A DNA stretch of 64,000 nt from an uncultured Aquimarina sp. (GTDB lineage Bacteria > Bacteroidota > Bacteroidia > Flavobacteriales > Flavobacteriaceae), in the NCBI GenBank assembly GCA_947498705.1, contig CANMLW010000016.1:1-64000 (forward strand), written 5' to 3'. The notes beneath the pieces were generated by a model, which had not been told where the DNA came from, ran no database searches, and saw only the letters and a list, made by a program, of their open reading frames with translations. The position numbers and the translations under genes were made by a program. Shown piece by piece: positions 9,714 to 18,740 of the stretch (positions within the stretch are counted from its first letter, which is position 1; each line of letters starts with the position of its first letter).

Positions 9714-10310
9714 TTATTGTTTTTTGGAAACAAGTTTTTTTCTAATTTTACTTAGAAATTCATGTGAGATTCCCAAATAAGACGCTAATTGTCGATTGGT
9801 TAATTTATTTGCAATTTCGGGATATTGATTTAAAAAGTAACTATAGCGTTCATCTGCTGTTTGACTCTGTTTTCTTAACAAGCGACGTTGCATAGCAACA
9901 ATTGTCTTTTGAGTCATAATTCGAAATAACTTCTCTACTTTTGGAAACTGCTCATATGATAAATCTTTGTCCACTTTATTAATTAGTAATACTTCACTGT
10001 CTTCTAATGCTTGTATGGATAAAAAAGAAGGAATTTGGTTTGTAAAACTATCAATATCTGTAATCCACCAATCTTGTATGGCAAAATATAAAACATGTTC
10101 ATTGCCATCTCTGTCATGTGTAAGCACTCTAAAACAACCTTTGGTTACAAAACCTTCGAATTTACAAATAGCACCTTGTCTTAAGATGTAATCCTTTTTT
10201 GCAACTTTTTTAAGATGAAATAAGCGGCTATACTTTTCAAACTCGGTTTCAGAAAATTCTATATGATTAGCAATATTCTGTTTTAGAAGTTGATAGGGCA
10301 AATTGTTCAT
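9714..10310 (-). CDS. Crp/Fnr family transcriptional regulator
   Basis: 198 residues, the usual length for short Bacteroidota Crp/Fnr proteins. The N-terminal cyclic-nucleotide-binding-like beta-barrel covers about 20-115 (DYILRQGAICKFEGFVTKG, LTHDRDGNEHVLYF). A long helix follows, then a C-terminal helix-turn-helix at about 170-195 (LTNRQLASYLGISHEFLSKI). There is no cysteine cluster for an Fe-S sensor and no clear cAMP-binding Arg-Ser pair, so the signal is unknown. It sits upstream of, and co-oriented with, the SnoaL-like lipoprotein gene, separated by 109 bp that contain a 16-bp palindrome. Confidence 0.85.
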   Translation of the reverse strand: MNNLPYQLLKQNIANHIEFSETEFEKYSRLFHLKKVAKKDYILRQGAICKFEGFVTKGCFRVLTHDRDGNEHVLYFAIQDWWITDIDSFTNQIPSFLSIQALEDSEVLLINKVDKDLSYEQFPKVEKLFRIMTQKTIVAMQRRLLRKQSQTADERYSYFLNQYPEIANKLTNRQLASYLGISHEFLSKIRKKLVSKKQ

Positions 10311-10326
10311 AGTTGGTATTAAATAA

Positions 10327-10365
10327 AGAGACTGCTTAAAAATACTATTTTCTAAGCAGCCTCTT
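10327..10365 (-). terminator. Terminator downstream of beta-propeller lipoprotein gene
   Basis: Stem AGAGGCTGCTTA / TAAGCAGTCTCT (one wobble) with a 14-nt loop, followed on the minus strand by TTTATTT. Confidence 0.75.
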
Positions 10366-10427
10366 CTTTACATCTAAGTAATTATTTTTTTTAAGTTATG
10401 ATTATAATATAGTAATAGCAGATTAGC

Positions 10428-11483
10428 TTAATAACGTAACACTCCAAAAGGGTTTATGCCAGAATCATATTCTGATAATTTACTAAGAGTACCATTTCTC
10501 TTTACTTTGTAAAAAACAACTTTGGTCGCTGTTCCTCCAGAATGTGATAAAAATAAAATGTTTCCTCTTCTATTTACAGCTAAGTTGTGCGGTATGTTAT
10601 ATTCGGTATCGATTTCTGAAATAACTTTATTTCTATATCGATCTAGTACTCCTACTTTATTATCCGCTATTCCTGTAACAAAAACATGCCTACGACTATT
10701 AGTTATTCCGTGTGCAGATGCAAATGGTATTTCTTTTTGTGAATTAAGATTAAACCTACTTAATACTGTTATTGTGTTGTCATTTTGAGCAGGAACATAT
10801 AATCTTCTACCTACGGGTAATAAATGTGCATCACCGCCCACAACTTCGTGCTTTATATATTCTAATGTTTGAGTGTTGTACATTACAACATAACTTTTGT
10901 CAGAACCATCCAATATAGTTACATAAGCAGCAAATCCAGAAGGAGAAATGACTACATCGTGTTGTACTGCGTTTTCTGTTAATTCAGGTATTTCCTCTGT
11001 TGGTAAAGAAATATTTTTTAATACTGTGTTTGTGTTAAGGTCAATTACAGAAGTTGTTTTTGATACAATGTTGTTAACCCATAATTGATTGGCATAATTA
11101 TTAATCCACATATGAAATGCGCCTTCTTCGATCTCAATTTCTCCTTTAAACTCAAAAGAGGAGTCATCATAATAGACTACTTTTCTGTTAGAAAAATCTC
11201 CAACATACACCATTTTGTTTCTCCTGCTATGTGCTAAATAGGTTGGTTGTGCTCCTTCATCGGGTAGGGTGATTTCGTTTATAAAGTCGGTTGTTTTAGC
11301 ATTAAAAATACTAACAGTTGAAGAGCCACGGTTGGCTACGAGAAAATACTCAGAATCATTATAATAATGTGCCTTATCTGTAATTTCTGGATTAGAATTT
11401 GATCGGTTTATCTCTTCTGTTTCACAAGAGTTACTAATTACAAGAGCAACTCCGAACATTAATAATAAAATGATTTTTTTCAT
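10428..11483 (-). CDS. YncE/YVTN-type beta-propeller lipoprotein
   Basis: 351 residues with an SPII signal ending in the lipobox SNSC, so Cys20 would be lipidated. The rest reads as about seven blades of a YVTN/YncE-like propeller: recurrent motifs FLVANRGSSTVSIFNAKT, MVYVGDFSNRKVVYYD, HVFVTGIADNKVGVLDRY and ILFLSHSGG. Such proteins bind ligands or act as lactonase-like enzymes; no catalytic residue identifies a reaction. It stands alone, with a 620-bp spacer upstream and its own terminator downstream. Function unknown beyond fold and location. Confidence 0.75.
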   Translation of the reverse strand: MKKIILLLMFGVALVISNSCETEEINRSNSNPEITDKAHYYNDSEYFLVANRGSSTVSIFNAKTTDFINEITLPDEGAQPTYLAHSRRNKMVYVGDFSNRKVVYYDDSSFEFKGEIEIEEGAFHMWINNYANQLWVNNIVSKTTSVIDLNTNTVLKNISLPTEEIPELTENAVQHDVVISPSGFAAYVTILDGSDKSYVVMYNTQTLEYIKHEVVGGDAHLLPVGRRLYVPAQNDNTITVLSRFNLNSQKEIPFASAHGITNSRRHVFVTGIADNKVGVLDRYRNKVISEIDTEYNIPHNLAVNRRGNILFLSHSGGTATKVVFYKVKRNGTLSKLSEYDSGINPFGVLRY

Positions 11484-12103
11484 TTGTGTAAGTTTTAATT
11501 AATTATTGATAATTGTGTGGTCTACTTTTTAATTTTTTAAATGATGTAACGATGTTTAATAAACATGTTGGTTATATGATACATGTGCCATATTTGACTT
11601 TATAACAAGCTTTTGATATGGAAACTCTATTATGTATACCTAGGTAATGTTGTTCTTAACGTTGGTTACACAGTAAGATATATTCTTGTTACTTAACCTT
11701 ATACATACATGAGTATATGATTTTATGATATTAGGGGGGATAACCTATAATGTGTGGTTAGTTGTTGGAAATCAGATTATTAAATTAAATAATTTAATTC
11801 ATTTTTCATAGAATTTACTATTGATATTTCAAAATTTACAGTAGCAGCATACTTGTTAATGATTTATTAAAAAAAGTTGTTTTTATAAAATTAAGCAGAT
11901 AAATAGTATGGGAATGTATCGTAATTATTTGTTTTTCAATTTGTTATGATTATTTTTGCTTGTTGTCAATAGAGCTTTTCTAAAATGATATAGCGTGCCG
12001 TTCTAAAATATTTGGTAACTATAATCTGATATTTATAGCGAATTCATAAGATATTTAGTTCTAAAACGTTACATTTAATACCCTTAACCTACATTTTGTC
12101 TTT
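11484..12103. other. 620-bp divergent intergenic region
   Basis: Lies between the minus-strand propeller lipoprotein and the plus-strand peptidase gene. It is very AT-rich. The only ordered structure seen is a palindrome at 11783-11799 (aattaaat-a-atttaatt). No reading frame, RNA gene or clear promoter box could be supported. Confidence 0.6.
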
Positions 12104-12988
12104 TTGAATCTTTATATAACAACTATACTATTATTAGAAGAAGCCCCCTCGAATTCGATACTTCAAACGGTATTAGGAGTTTTTGTTACTGTGGGTATTG
12201 TATCGATTTGTGTGTACTATGTATTGCGATATTTAGAATCGGTTTATGTAAAATATAAAGGAAAACCTTATTATGTACATTGCTATCCAATTCTTAAAAA
12301 ATTACCATCACATTTGCAGTTGTTTTTAGATGAGAATGCTTTTTATAAAATTTTGGATAAAAAGCAAAAAAAATACTTTGCCCATAGAGCTGCAAAATTT
12401 ATAGAACGTACAAGGTTTGTGGGTAGAGATGGACTTGTAATAGACGATTTTATGCGTATGCAGGTAACTATTATGGTTACGCAACTAACTTTTGGGATGA
12501 GACATTATCAGTTAGGATATCTATATACTATTATTTTATACCCGTCATCTTTTTATTCTATATTAAATAAAACGGAAAACCTAGGAGAGTTTAACCCCAG
12601 GTCAAAAGCATTGGCTTTATCTTGGAAACATTTTCAAAAAGGAAATTTGCATCAAGATAAAGGGAAAAGTCTTGGTATTCATGAAATTACTCATGCTATT
12701 CATTATAATTCAATTAAGAATAACGATATAAGCTCAGAGATTTTTTATGACACTTTTTTGTTGTTAGAAAAGCATTTGGGCTCTGTAGAACTTAGAAAAA
12801 AAATTGTAGATACCAAAATTTTAAGAGAATATGCATATACCGATAAATTCGAGTTTATAGCGGTTCTTGTTGAAGTTTTTATGGAATCACCAATGAAATT
12901 AAAAAACGAATTTCCTGACATCTATTATTATGTATCAAGAATGCTTAATTTTAGATACTTTGAAAGTAACTCCAATCAGTTAAATTAA
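12104..12988 (+). CDS. Membrane-anchored MtfA-like zinc peptidase
   Basis: 294 residues. The start is TTG: an in-frame stop lies at 12062 and no ATG occurs until codon ~140, past conserved sequence. Residues about 22-44 form one transmembrane helix. The rest resembles the MtfA/M90 zinc-dependent peptidases, with HEITH (His-Glu-x-x-His) in the sequence LGIHEITHAIHYN and a downstream EFIAVLVEVFMESP segment supplying the usual third-ligand glutamate. E. coli MtfA is soluble and has a role in Mlc/glucose regulation; the anchored form here may act elsewhere, and the substrate is unknown. Upstream promoter elements are unclear. Confidence 0.75.
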   Translation: MNLYITTILLLEEAPSNSILQTVLGVFVTVGIVSICVYYVLRYLESVYVKYKGKPYYVHCYPILKKLPSHLQLFLDENAFYKILDKKQKKYFAHRAAKFIERTRFVGRDGLVIDDFMRMQVTIMVTQLTFGMRHYQLGYLYTIILYPSSFYSILNKTENLGEFNPRSKALALSWKHFQKGNLHQDKGKSLGIHEITHAIHYNSIKNNDISSEIFYDTFLLLEKHLGSVELRKKIVDTKILREYAYTDKFEFIAVLVEVFMESPMKLKNEFPDIYYYVSRMLNFRYFESNSNQLN

Positions 12989-13060
12989 TTTTTTAAATTT
13001 TCGAATAGTTGTATTATTTATTAATTGAAACTACAGAAGATAATTTATAAGCAATATCAA

Positions 13061-13076
13061 AAAGTGATGTCACTTT
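13061..13076. promoter_or_regulatory. Palindrome AAAGTGA-TG-TCACTTT upstream of BI-1 gene
   Basis: 7-bp perfect arms with a 2-nt centre, 42 bp before the ATG of the Bax inhibitor-1 gene and just upstream of a -7-like TATATTTA. Confidence 0.4.
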
Positions 13077-13118
13077 AGTATATTTATTGCCGGAAACAAT
13101 TTTAATTTATAAAGTTAT

Positions 13119-13820
13119 ATGGAAGAATTTCAGCAAGTAGCTCCTGTAAGTACACTTACGGACGAAAAAAGAGTTGCTTTTTATAAAAAGACCTATACAC
13201 ACCTAGCGATGGCTGTTCTACTTTTTGTTATTGTAGAGTGGATATTTTTTCAGATAGAGCCTATTGTAAATTTTGCTTTTTCTATGACGCAAGGTTGGAG
13301 ATGGCTAATTATGTTAGGAGGTTTTATGCTGGCTACAAATTATGCAGAAAAGATGGCATTTAGAAACCATAATATCAATCAGCAATACTTAGGTTTATTA
13401 TTGTATGTGGTTGCAGAAGCATTTATTTTTATTCCGCTTATAGGCATGGCCATGATGATTGCAGAAAGCGGAGGTGCAAACATACTTAATCAAGCTGCAA
13501 TTTTAACCCTATCATTGTTTACTGGGTTATCGGCTATTGTTCTTTTGACAAAAAAGGACTTTTCATTTCTTAAATCTATTTTGGCAATTGGCTTTTTTAT
13601 TGCAATTGGACTTATTGTAGCCGGAATGTTATTTGGATTTAATTTGGGATTATGGTTTAGTGTAGGTATGGTAGTATTGGCTTCAGGGTCTATATTATAT
13701 CAAACTTCTAACATGGTTCATAAGTATTCAGAAGATCAATACGTAGGAGCCTCACTTGGATTATTTGCCTCTTTGATGCTGTTGTTTTGGTATATATTAA
13801 GTATTCTATCTAGAGAATAG
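13119..13820 (+). CDS. Bax inhibitor-1/YccA family membrane protein
   Basis: 233 residues with about seven hydrophobic helices, as in BI-1/TMBIM proteins. The N-terminus is soluble and charged (DEKRVAFYKKTYTHLA), and the Y-x-H-L-A pattern before helix 1 is typical. A further hallmark is the central FIPLIGMAMMIAES stretch. Family members form pH-sensitive Ca2+ leak channels (BsYetJ) or associate with membrane quality control (YccA with FtsH); the role here is not known. It stands alone and ends in a strong terminator shared with the convergent YpdA-like gene. Confidence 0.85.
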   Translation: MEEFQQVAPVSTLTDEKRVAFYKKTYTHLAMAVLLFVIVEWIFFQIEPIVNFAFSMTQGWRWLIMLGGFMLATNYAEKMAFRNHNINQQYLGLLLYVVAEAFIFIPLIGMAMMIAESGGANILNQAAILTLSLFTGLSAIVLLTKKDFSFLKSILAIGFFIAIGLIVAGMLFGFNLGLWFSVGMVVLASGSILYQTSNMVHKYSEDQYVGASLGLFASLMLLFWYILSILSRE

Positions 13821-13866
13821 GCTAGGCAGTATATGGTATAATTCCTTGTAGACAGGAATTTATAAT

Positions 13867-13910
13867 AAAGACTCATTTAGAGATATTAGTATATCTAAAT
13901 GAGTCTTTTT
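13867..13910. terminator. Bidirectional terminator between convergent genes
   Basis: AAAGACTCATTTAGA...ATAT pairs with ATATCTAAATGAGTCTTT with a 2-nt bulge. T-runs or A-runs on both sides let it serve the BI-1 gene (+) and the YpdA-like gene (-). Confidence 0.85.
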
Positions 13911-13914
13911 ATGT

Positions 13915-14880
13915 TTATTGTTTTTTAAGAATAGATTTTAGGATTGTTGTAGCATGGATTCTAGAGTTTTCAATAAACCAGAGGTGCGTGTCCATTCCTC
14001 CGCAAATAACACCTGCTAGGTATAGATTTTCAATATTTGTTTCCATGGTATCCTCATTGTATTGTGGATAGAGTTTTTGATCCTCAGAAAGTTGGATTCC
14101 TATATTCTTTAAAAATTCAAAATTAGGTTTGTACCCTGTCAAGGCTAAAACATAGTCATTATCAATCGATATCTTTCTATCTGCTGTTTTAAAATTAATT
14201 TTATCGGGTAAGATTTCATCAATAGTTACATTGTAGAAAGCTTTAATGCTACCTTCATCAATTCGATTAAGAATATCAGGTCTTACCCAATATTTTACAC
14301 GTTTCCCTATTTCTGGACCACGTACTAACATGGTAACTTCGGCACCTTTTCGATAGCACTCTAAGGCTGCATCTACAGCAGAGTTACTTGCTCCAATCAC
14401 CGCTAACTTTTGCTTGGCAAAAAAATGTGGATCTTTGTAGTAATGAGATACTTTTTCCAAATTTTCACCAGGTACGTTTATAGTATTGGGCAAATCATAA
14501 AAGCCCGTAGCAACGATTAGGTAGGTAGCCGTATAGTTGTTTTTATTGGTTTCTATTTGAAATAGCTGACTATTTTTCTTAACGCTACTAACTTTTTCAA
14601 ACAAATTAATATTTAAATCATTAGAGGTTACAATCCTTCGGTAATACTCTAATGCTTCATTACGTTTAGGTTTTGCTTCTTTACTAATAAACGGAATGTT
14701 ATCTATTTCAAGTTTTTCTGAGGAAGAAAAGAATTGCATATTTATGGGGTAATTGTATAGAGAATTAACAATTGTCCCTTTTTCTATAATAAGATAGTTT
14801 AATCCTTTTTTTTTGGCTTCTAAACCACAAGCGATACCGATAGGTCCACCTCCTATTACAATTAAATCTATATGCTTCAT
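13915..14880 (-). CDS. ypdA: YpdA-family FAD/NAD(P)-dependent oxidoreductase
   Basis: 321 residues. An N-terminal FAD-binding Rossmann motif GGGPIG at residues 10-15 is followed by the glutamate-ending strand LIIEKG. A second NAD(P)-binding motif (AVIGASNSAVDAALE) lies near residues 160-175. The C-terminal LYLAGVICGG is the second FAD contact. The motif YPINMQFFSSSEKLEI is characteristic of the YpdA group, known in Firmicutes as bacillithiol disulfide reductase and also found in Bacteroidota that make bacillithiol. It has no CxxC, unlike thioredoxin reductase. Bacillithiol as substrate is inferred from the family. Confidence 0.85.
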   Translation of the reverse strand: MKHIDLIVIGGGPIGIACGLEAKKKGLNYLIIEKGTIVNSLYNYPINMQFFSSSEKLEIDNIPFISKEAKPKRNEALEYYRRIVTSNDLNINLFEKVSSVKKNSQLFQIETNKNNYTATYLIVATGFYDLPNTINVPGENLEKVSHYYKDPHFFAKQKLAVIGASNSAVDAALECYRKGAEVTMLVRGPEIGKRVKYWVRPDILNRIDEGSIKAFYNVTIDEILPDKINFKTADRKISIDNDYVLALTGYKPNFEFLKNIGIQLSEDQKLYPQYNEDTMETNIENLYLAGVICGGMDTHLWFIENSRIHATTILKSILKKQ

Positions 14881-14945
14881 TAGTAATCATGTGTTTCTGG
14901 TGTAAAGCTAATAATTTAATATATAGTTCGGTAAGCTGAGTAAAT

Positions 14946-14981
14946 AAAAAAGCAAGTTTGTATAACAAACTTGCTTTTTTT
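14946..14981 (-). terminator. Terminator of T9SS VCBS/ASPIC gene
   Basis: AAAAAAGCAAGTTTGT / ACAAACTTGCTTTTTT with a short ATA loop; T-run on the minus strand just after the gene ending at 14996. Confidence 0.85.
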
Positions 14982-14995
14982 AAAACCAATCAATT

Positions 14996-16759
14996 TTATT
15001 TAATGATTAGTTTTTTCATAACTGATTTTTCATTGATGAAGATGTATAGAAAATAGGTGCCGGCGGGAATATGTTTGGTGTTTACTACCAACTTTTGGTG
15101 ATTATCAAAGTGTTTTTTGAAGATGAGCTTCCCTTTGTGATTTAAGAGTTTAATCCTAACTGGAGTAGTTGTTTTTAGATCAGTTACTTTTATCTTAACT
15201 TCTTTTTTTGTGGGGTTGGGGTAGATGATTACTTTTAATTTCTTTCTTTTTTTTATAATTGGTGAAATAGGATACTTTTTACCTTCTTTAATTGTATAAA
15301 ATTTATTAACTCTTAATTTTTTGAAGGTAGAAACATTTCCAGAGGGCCAATAAATGATTAATTCATGTATTTTAGGGGCCTTATTAAGCCCAAAGTGTAC
15401 TCTAAGGCTATTATGTCCCATAAATGTATTTGAAGCAGATACTTCTCTTGTCTGGGTAACTAGTTTTCCTTTTATTCTTGAAGTAAGTTTAATTCGGGCA
15501 CCAAGAGCTGCTTTGTTAGAAGGGTTTCCTATCAATCTAATATTTACAAAATGATTTTTTCTTACCAGATCATTTCTAAACAATCCTTTTATTCCCTGAC
15601 CTACTACAAAAAAATCCAGATCCCCATCATTATCATAATCACCGATTGTAGCACCTGTAGAGTTTCCTGAAGTGGCAGTATTTATAAGATTTGACTCACT
15701 TTCTGTAAAGGTTCCATCACCATTGTTAATAAAATAACCACTTCCTGTTGCGCTGGAGGCTGTAATAATAACATCTAAATCCCCATCATTATCAAAATCC
15801 CCCCATGCATTAGATAGATTTTGATCATTACTACTTGTAAAAGGAGTAGGTGTAGAAATGTATTTATCAGAACGATTGCGGTAAAACTTATTGTTGATAC
15901 CTGAGTAATTTGTGAGTGCAATATCTAAATTGCCATCATTATCGACATCTATAGCATTATAACATTGCCCATCCTGAGGATCCTCTGCAAAAGATATTTC
16001 TGTTTTCGTTAGTTTTTTAAAACCTTCGTTTCCAGTTTCAACTTGTAAGTTTTTATAGATGAAATCGGGAGAAATCCCCGTGGGACCCGAAGCGGGACCA
16101 CTTGCTATAAATAGATCTACATCTCCATCTTGATCATAATCTGTCCAGTTCGATACTGTATAAGGAGCTAACGTAGTAAGAAACTCGTAGGGTTCTGTAA
16201 CTTCGGTAAAAGACCCATCTGCATTTCCTCTGTACAAGCGATTAGGAAAATGATTTTGTCCTAAAAACAGATCGGCAAAGGTCAAAATAAAATCGATGTT
16301 GCCATCATTGTTATAATCACACCATTGCGTACTCCAGGTGGCAGAATTAATGGTATTTAAAATCGTATTTGCTTCTGTAAATTGCCCAGACCCATTATTG
16401 GTGTATATTCTGGTTTGCAATGTGGATGGAGCAGAAAAACGGGAGTATATCAAGTCCAAATCCCCATCATTTTCATAATCGGCCCAGCTACATCCAACGA
16501 GTGCTGTGGCGGTAGGGATAGAATCACTACCAGGATCAATTTCGAATGTTCCTTTTCCCAGATTTTTAAATACCGTGCCTCCATAAAATAGGTCCAGTTT
16601 ATTATCACCATCTACATCGGTCCAGGATGTGCCAAAATATGTGCCTCCTATTGCAGGACTATTTACAATGGGATTAATGGAGTCCTTAATTAATGTGAAT
16701 TTTTGAGCAAACAATGTAATGCTACATAAACTAAAAAAAAGATAGACAAGAGTTCTCAT
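14996..16759 (-). CDS. T9SS-secreted VCBS/FG-GAP and ASPIC/UnbV protein
   Basis: 587 residues. Signal peptide 1-18 ends in LFA-Q. Residues about 45-405 carry repeated calcium-binding FG-GAP/VCBS blades (DYDNDGDLDFFVVG, DFDNDGDLDVIIT, DVDNDGNLDIALT, DYDQDGDVDLFIAS). About 410-485 is an ASPIC/UnbV domain (NKAALGARIKLTS, HFGLNKAPKI, IYWPSG). The last 75 residues are a type A T9SS sorting domain (IIYPNPTKKEVKI, IPAGTYFLYI, KKLIIK). A basic linker (KKRKKLK) precedes it. Probably a Ca2+-dependent propeller exported by T9SS to the surface; no enzymatic role is evident. Confidence 0.9.
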   Translation of the reverse strand: MRTLVYLFFSLCSITLFAQKFTLIKDSINPIVNSPAIGGTYFGTSWTDVDGDNKLDLFYGGTVFKNLGKGTFEIDPGSDSIPTATALVGCSWADYENDGDLDLIYSRFSAPSTLQTRIYTNNGSGQFTEANTILNTINSATWSTQWCDYNNDGNIDFILTFADLFLGQNHFPNRLYRGNADGSFTEVTEPYEFLTTLAPYTVSNWTDYDQDGDVDLFIASGPASGPTGISPDFIYKNLQVETGNEGFKKLTKTEISFAEDPQDGQCYNAIDVDNDGNLDIALTNYSGINNKFYRNRSDKYISTPTPFTSSNDQNLSNAWGDFDNDGDLDVIITASSATGSGYFINNGDGTFTESESNLINTATSGNSTGATIGDYDNDGDLDFFVVGQGIKGLFRNDLVRKNHFVNIRLIGNPSNKAALGARIKLTSRIKGKLVTQTREVSASNTFMGHNSLRVHFGLNKAPKIHELIIYWPSGNVSTFKKLRVNKFYTIKEGKKYPISPIIKKRKKLKVIIYPNPTKKEVKIKVTDLKTTTPVRIKLLNHKGKLIFKKHFDNHQKLVVNTKHIPAGTYFLYIFINEKSVMKKLIIK

Positions 16760-16812
16760 AGGCTTAGAGTATTTTAGCGTTGTATGAGTAAAGCTCTATA
16801 ATTTACATAGAG

Positions 16813-16845
16813 AAAAGGTTAAGAATTATAATTCTTAACCTTTTT
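16813..16845 (-). terminator. Terminator overlapping the AraC gene stop codon
   Basis: Near-perfect palindrome AAAAGGTTAAGAAT-TATA-ATTCTTAACCTTTT immediately after the TAA of the gene ending at 16844. Confidence 0.8.
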
Positions 16846-17974
16846 AATGAAATTCTACCTTTGCGTTTTTTCTTTTATATTCAGAAGGAGTACAATTGTA
16901 TTTATTTTTAAAAGCAGTATTAAATGTTGCTTTGTTGTTAAAACCAACATCAAAGTAAATTGTTTTGATGCTTACATTTGGATTTTCGAGAAGTAATTTT
17001 TTTGCCTCAATCAATCTATATTCATTAATAAATTGGTTAAAATTCATTTTTGCCTTTTCATTAATTAGCTTGGAAAGCAGGTGTGAAGGTATACCAACAT
17101 TATCTGCCAAATGAACCATACGTAATTCATTATTAAGATATGGCTTTTTTGTTTCTATATAACCTAATAATTGGTTGTAAAATTCATTTTTGGTTACCTC
17201 TGTGAGCTCTGATTGTTTTTCTTTGTCCAAAAATAGATTTGCTAATAATTCACCATTAAAAATTGAAGGCTCTCTATATACCATATATCCTATACCATAG
17301 ATAGAAATTGCCATAGAAAAAGAAATGGCATAATCCCAGTGTGCATTAAAAAAAGAGAACCTAACTAACGTATAATAACTAATATACGACACAATAAAAA
17401 TTAGAAATAATATAAAAAGGAAATGAGTCCATTTTTTTCTTAGTAATTCATATTGTGATTTTTTTTCAGTTTTGAAAAGAGCAATAAAATCCTTGCTAAT
17501 GATTAAATAGATTAGTAGCGATGTGGCGATTAACCAAGGTGATCTTAATGACCAAAGTAAGTGGAAAAAGAACTCACCTTTGTGTTCCTGCAGGTTCTGA
17601 AAACCATCGGATTTGATAAGATAATAACCGTTAATTACAAAAGAGAATATTGCAGGAAAAAAATGACCCCAACTTATTCGTATAGATTTACTGTAAAACT
17701 TTGTAATATAAGAGTAAAGAAGAGGACCAAAAGCCAAGTACCAACTAGAATCAAAGCAATATACATAGGGATATATAGATTCGTAATTGGTCCAGAAAAA
17801 TACGTACTGAATTAGTATTAAAGAAAACCCTAGAATAAGCAATATAACAGGAAGGTTATTCTTCCTTCCTGTTTTATGTGAGCTTAAAATAAAACTTAAA
17901 AAGAACCCTAATGAACTTACGATAAGGAAAATTGATGTCCAGGTATCAAAAGAAGGAATAGGGGTTTGTTCCAT
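16844..17974 (-). CDS. Membrane-bound AraC-family transcriptional regulator
   Basis: 376 residues. The N-terminal 235 or so hold about seven hydrophobic helices (7TM-type sensor seen in Bacteroidota). The C-terminal about 265-370 is a two-HTH AraC domain: LRMVHLADNVGIPSHLLSKLIN, then IKTIYFDVGFNNKATFNTAF and KYNCTPSEYKR. The ligand sensed in the membrane is unknown. It begins 8 bp after the stop of rpe on the same strand, so the two are likely co-transcribed. Confidence 0.85.
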   Translation of the reverse strand: MEQTPIPSFDTWTSIFLIVSSLGFFLSFILSSHKTGRKNNLPVILLILGFSLILIQYVFFWTNYESIYPYVYCFDSSWYLAFGPLLYSYITKFYSKSIRISWGHFFPAIFSFVINGYYLIKSDGFQNLQEHKGEFFFHLLWSLRSPWLIATSLLIYLIISKDFIALFKTEKKSQYELLRKKWTHFLFILFLIFIVSYISYYTLVRFSFFNAHWDYAISFSMAISIYGIGYMVYREPSIFNGELLANLFLDKEKQSELTEVTKNEFYNQLLGYIETKKPYLNNELRMVHLADNVGIPSHLLSKLINEKAKMNFNQFINEYRLIEAKKLLLENPNVSIKTIYFDVGFNNKATFNTAFKNKYNCTPSEYKRKNAKVEFH

Positions 17975-17982
17975 TTTAAGGG

Positions 17983-18645
17983 TTATTCATTTACAATCTC
18001 TTTTAGTTCTTTGATGGTTTGAGTTGGGTTATCACTTTTAAAAACAAAACTACCAGCCACCAATACATCAGCTCCAGCTTCAACAAGTTGTTTTGCATTT
18101 TTACTCGTTACTCCTCCGTCAATTTCTATCAAAGTGCTGGCATTATTTCTAGAAATAATATCTCGAAGCTGCTGTACTTTTTTATAGGTGTTTTCTATAA
18201 ATGATTGTCCTCCAAATCCTGGATTTACACTCATAATACATACCAAATCAATATCCTTAATAACATCTTCTAATAAACTAACGTTGGTATGGGGATTAAT
18301 AGCAACACCAGCTTTCATGCCTTCTGCTTTAATAGCTTGTAATGTTCTATGAAGATGGGTGCAGGCCTCATAATGTACTGTCAAAATATTGCTCCCCAGA
18401 TCAGCGAATGTTTTTATATACCTGTCAGGGTCTACAATCATTAAGTGTACATCGATAGTTTTATTTGCATGTTTTACAATATCCCTTAAAACTGGCATTC
18501 CAAACGAGATATTAGGAACAAATACACCATCCATAATATCTATATGAAACCAATCTGCATCACTTTGGTTAATCATTTCTACATCACGCTGTAAATTAGC
18601 AAAGTCTGCTGCCAGTACGGAAGGTGCTATACGTTTTAAAGCCAT
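17983..18645 (-). CDS. rpe: Ribulose-phosphate 3-epimerase
   Basis: 220 residues, full length for the family. It interconverts ribulose-5-phosphate and xylulose-5-phosphate in the pentose phosphate pathway (cytosol). TIM-barrel signatures: APSVLAADFANL, HIDIMDGVFVPNISFG (metal-binding His and catalytic Asp), DVHLMI, MSVNPGFGGQ, EIDGGVT (second catalytic Asp) and DVLVAGSFVF (phosphate binding). The following AraC gene lies 8 bp downstream. Confidence 0.96.
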   Translation of the reverse strand: MALKRIAPSVLAADFANLQRDVEMINQSDADWFHIDIMDGVFVPNISFGMPVLRDIVKHANKTIDVHLMIVDPDRYIKTFADLGSNILTVHYEACTHLHRTLQAIKAEGMKAGVAINPHTNVSLLEDVIKDIDLVCIMSVNPGFGGQSFIENTYKKVQQLRDIISRNNASTLIEIDGGVTSKNAKQLVEAGADVLVAGSFVFKSDNPTQTIKELKEIVNE

Positions 18646-18664
18646 AAAATTGTGTTGTTTTCGG

Positions 18665-18672
18665 CAAAAATA
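18665..18672 (-). promoter_or_regulatory. -7 box of rpe
   Basis: Minus strand TATTTTTG matches TAnnTTTG, 19 bp upstream of the rpe ATG. No good -33 TTG. Confidence 0.5.
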
Positions 18673-18740
18673 CTATTTAAGTTTTAAAATTAATAGGAAA
18701 TAAACCAAAAGGATGCTAAAGATTTACCCGTGTAAACTCA

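Noticed and set aside
11484..12103. Small RNA or tRNA in the 620-bp spacer
   Set aside because: No cloverleaf, CCA end or strong stem with T-run; only an AT palindrome.
14765..14989. Minus-strand frame of 74 codons upstream of and overlapping the ypdA start
   Set aside because: Shifted frame of the YpdA N-terminus; overlaps the terminator of the next gene and has no family features.
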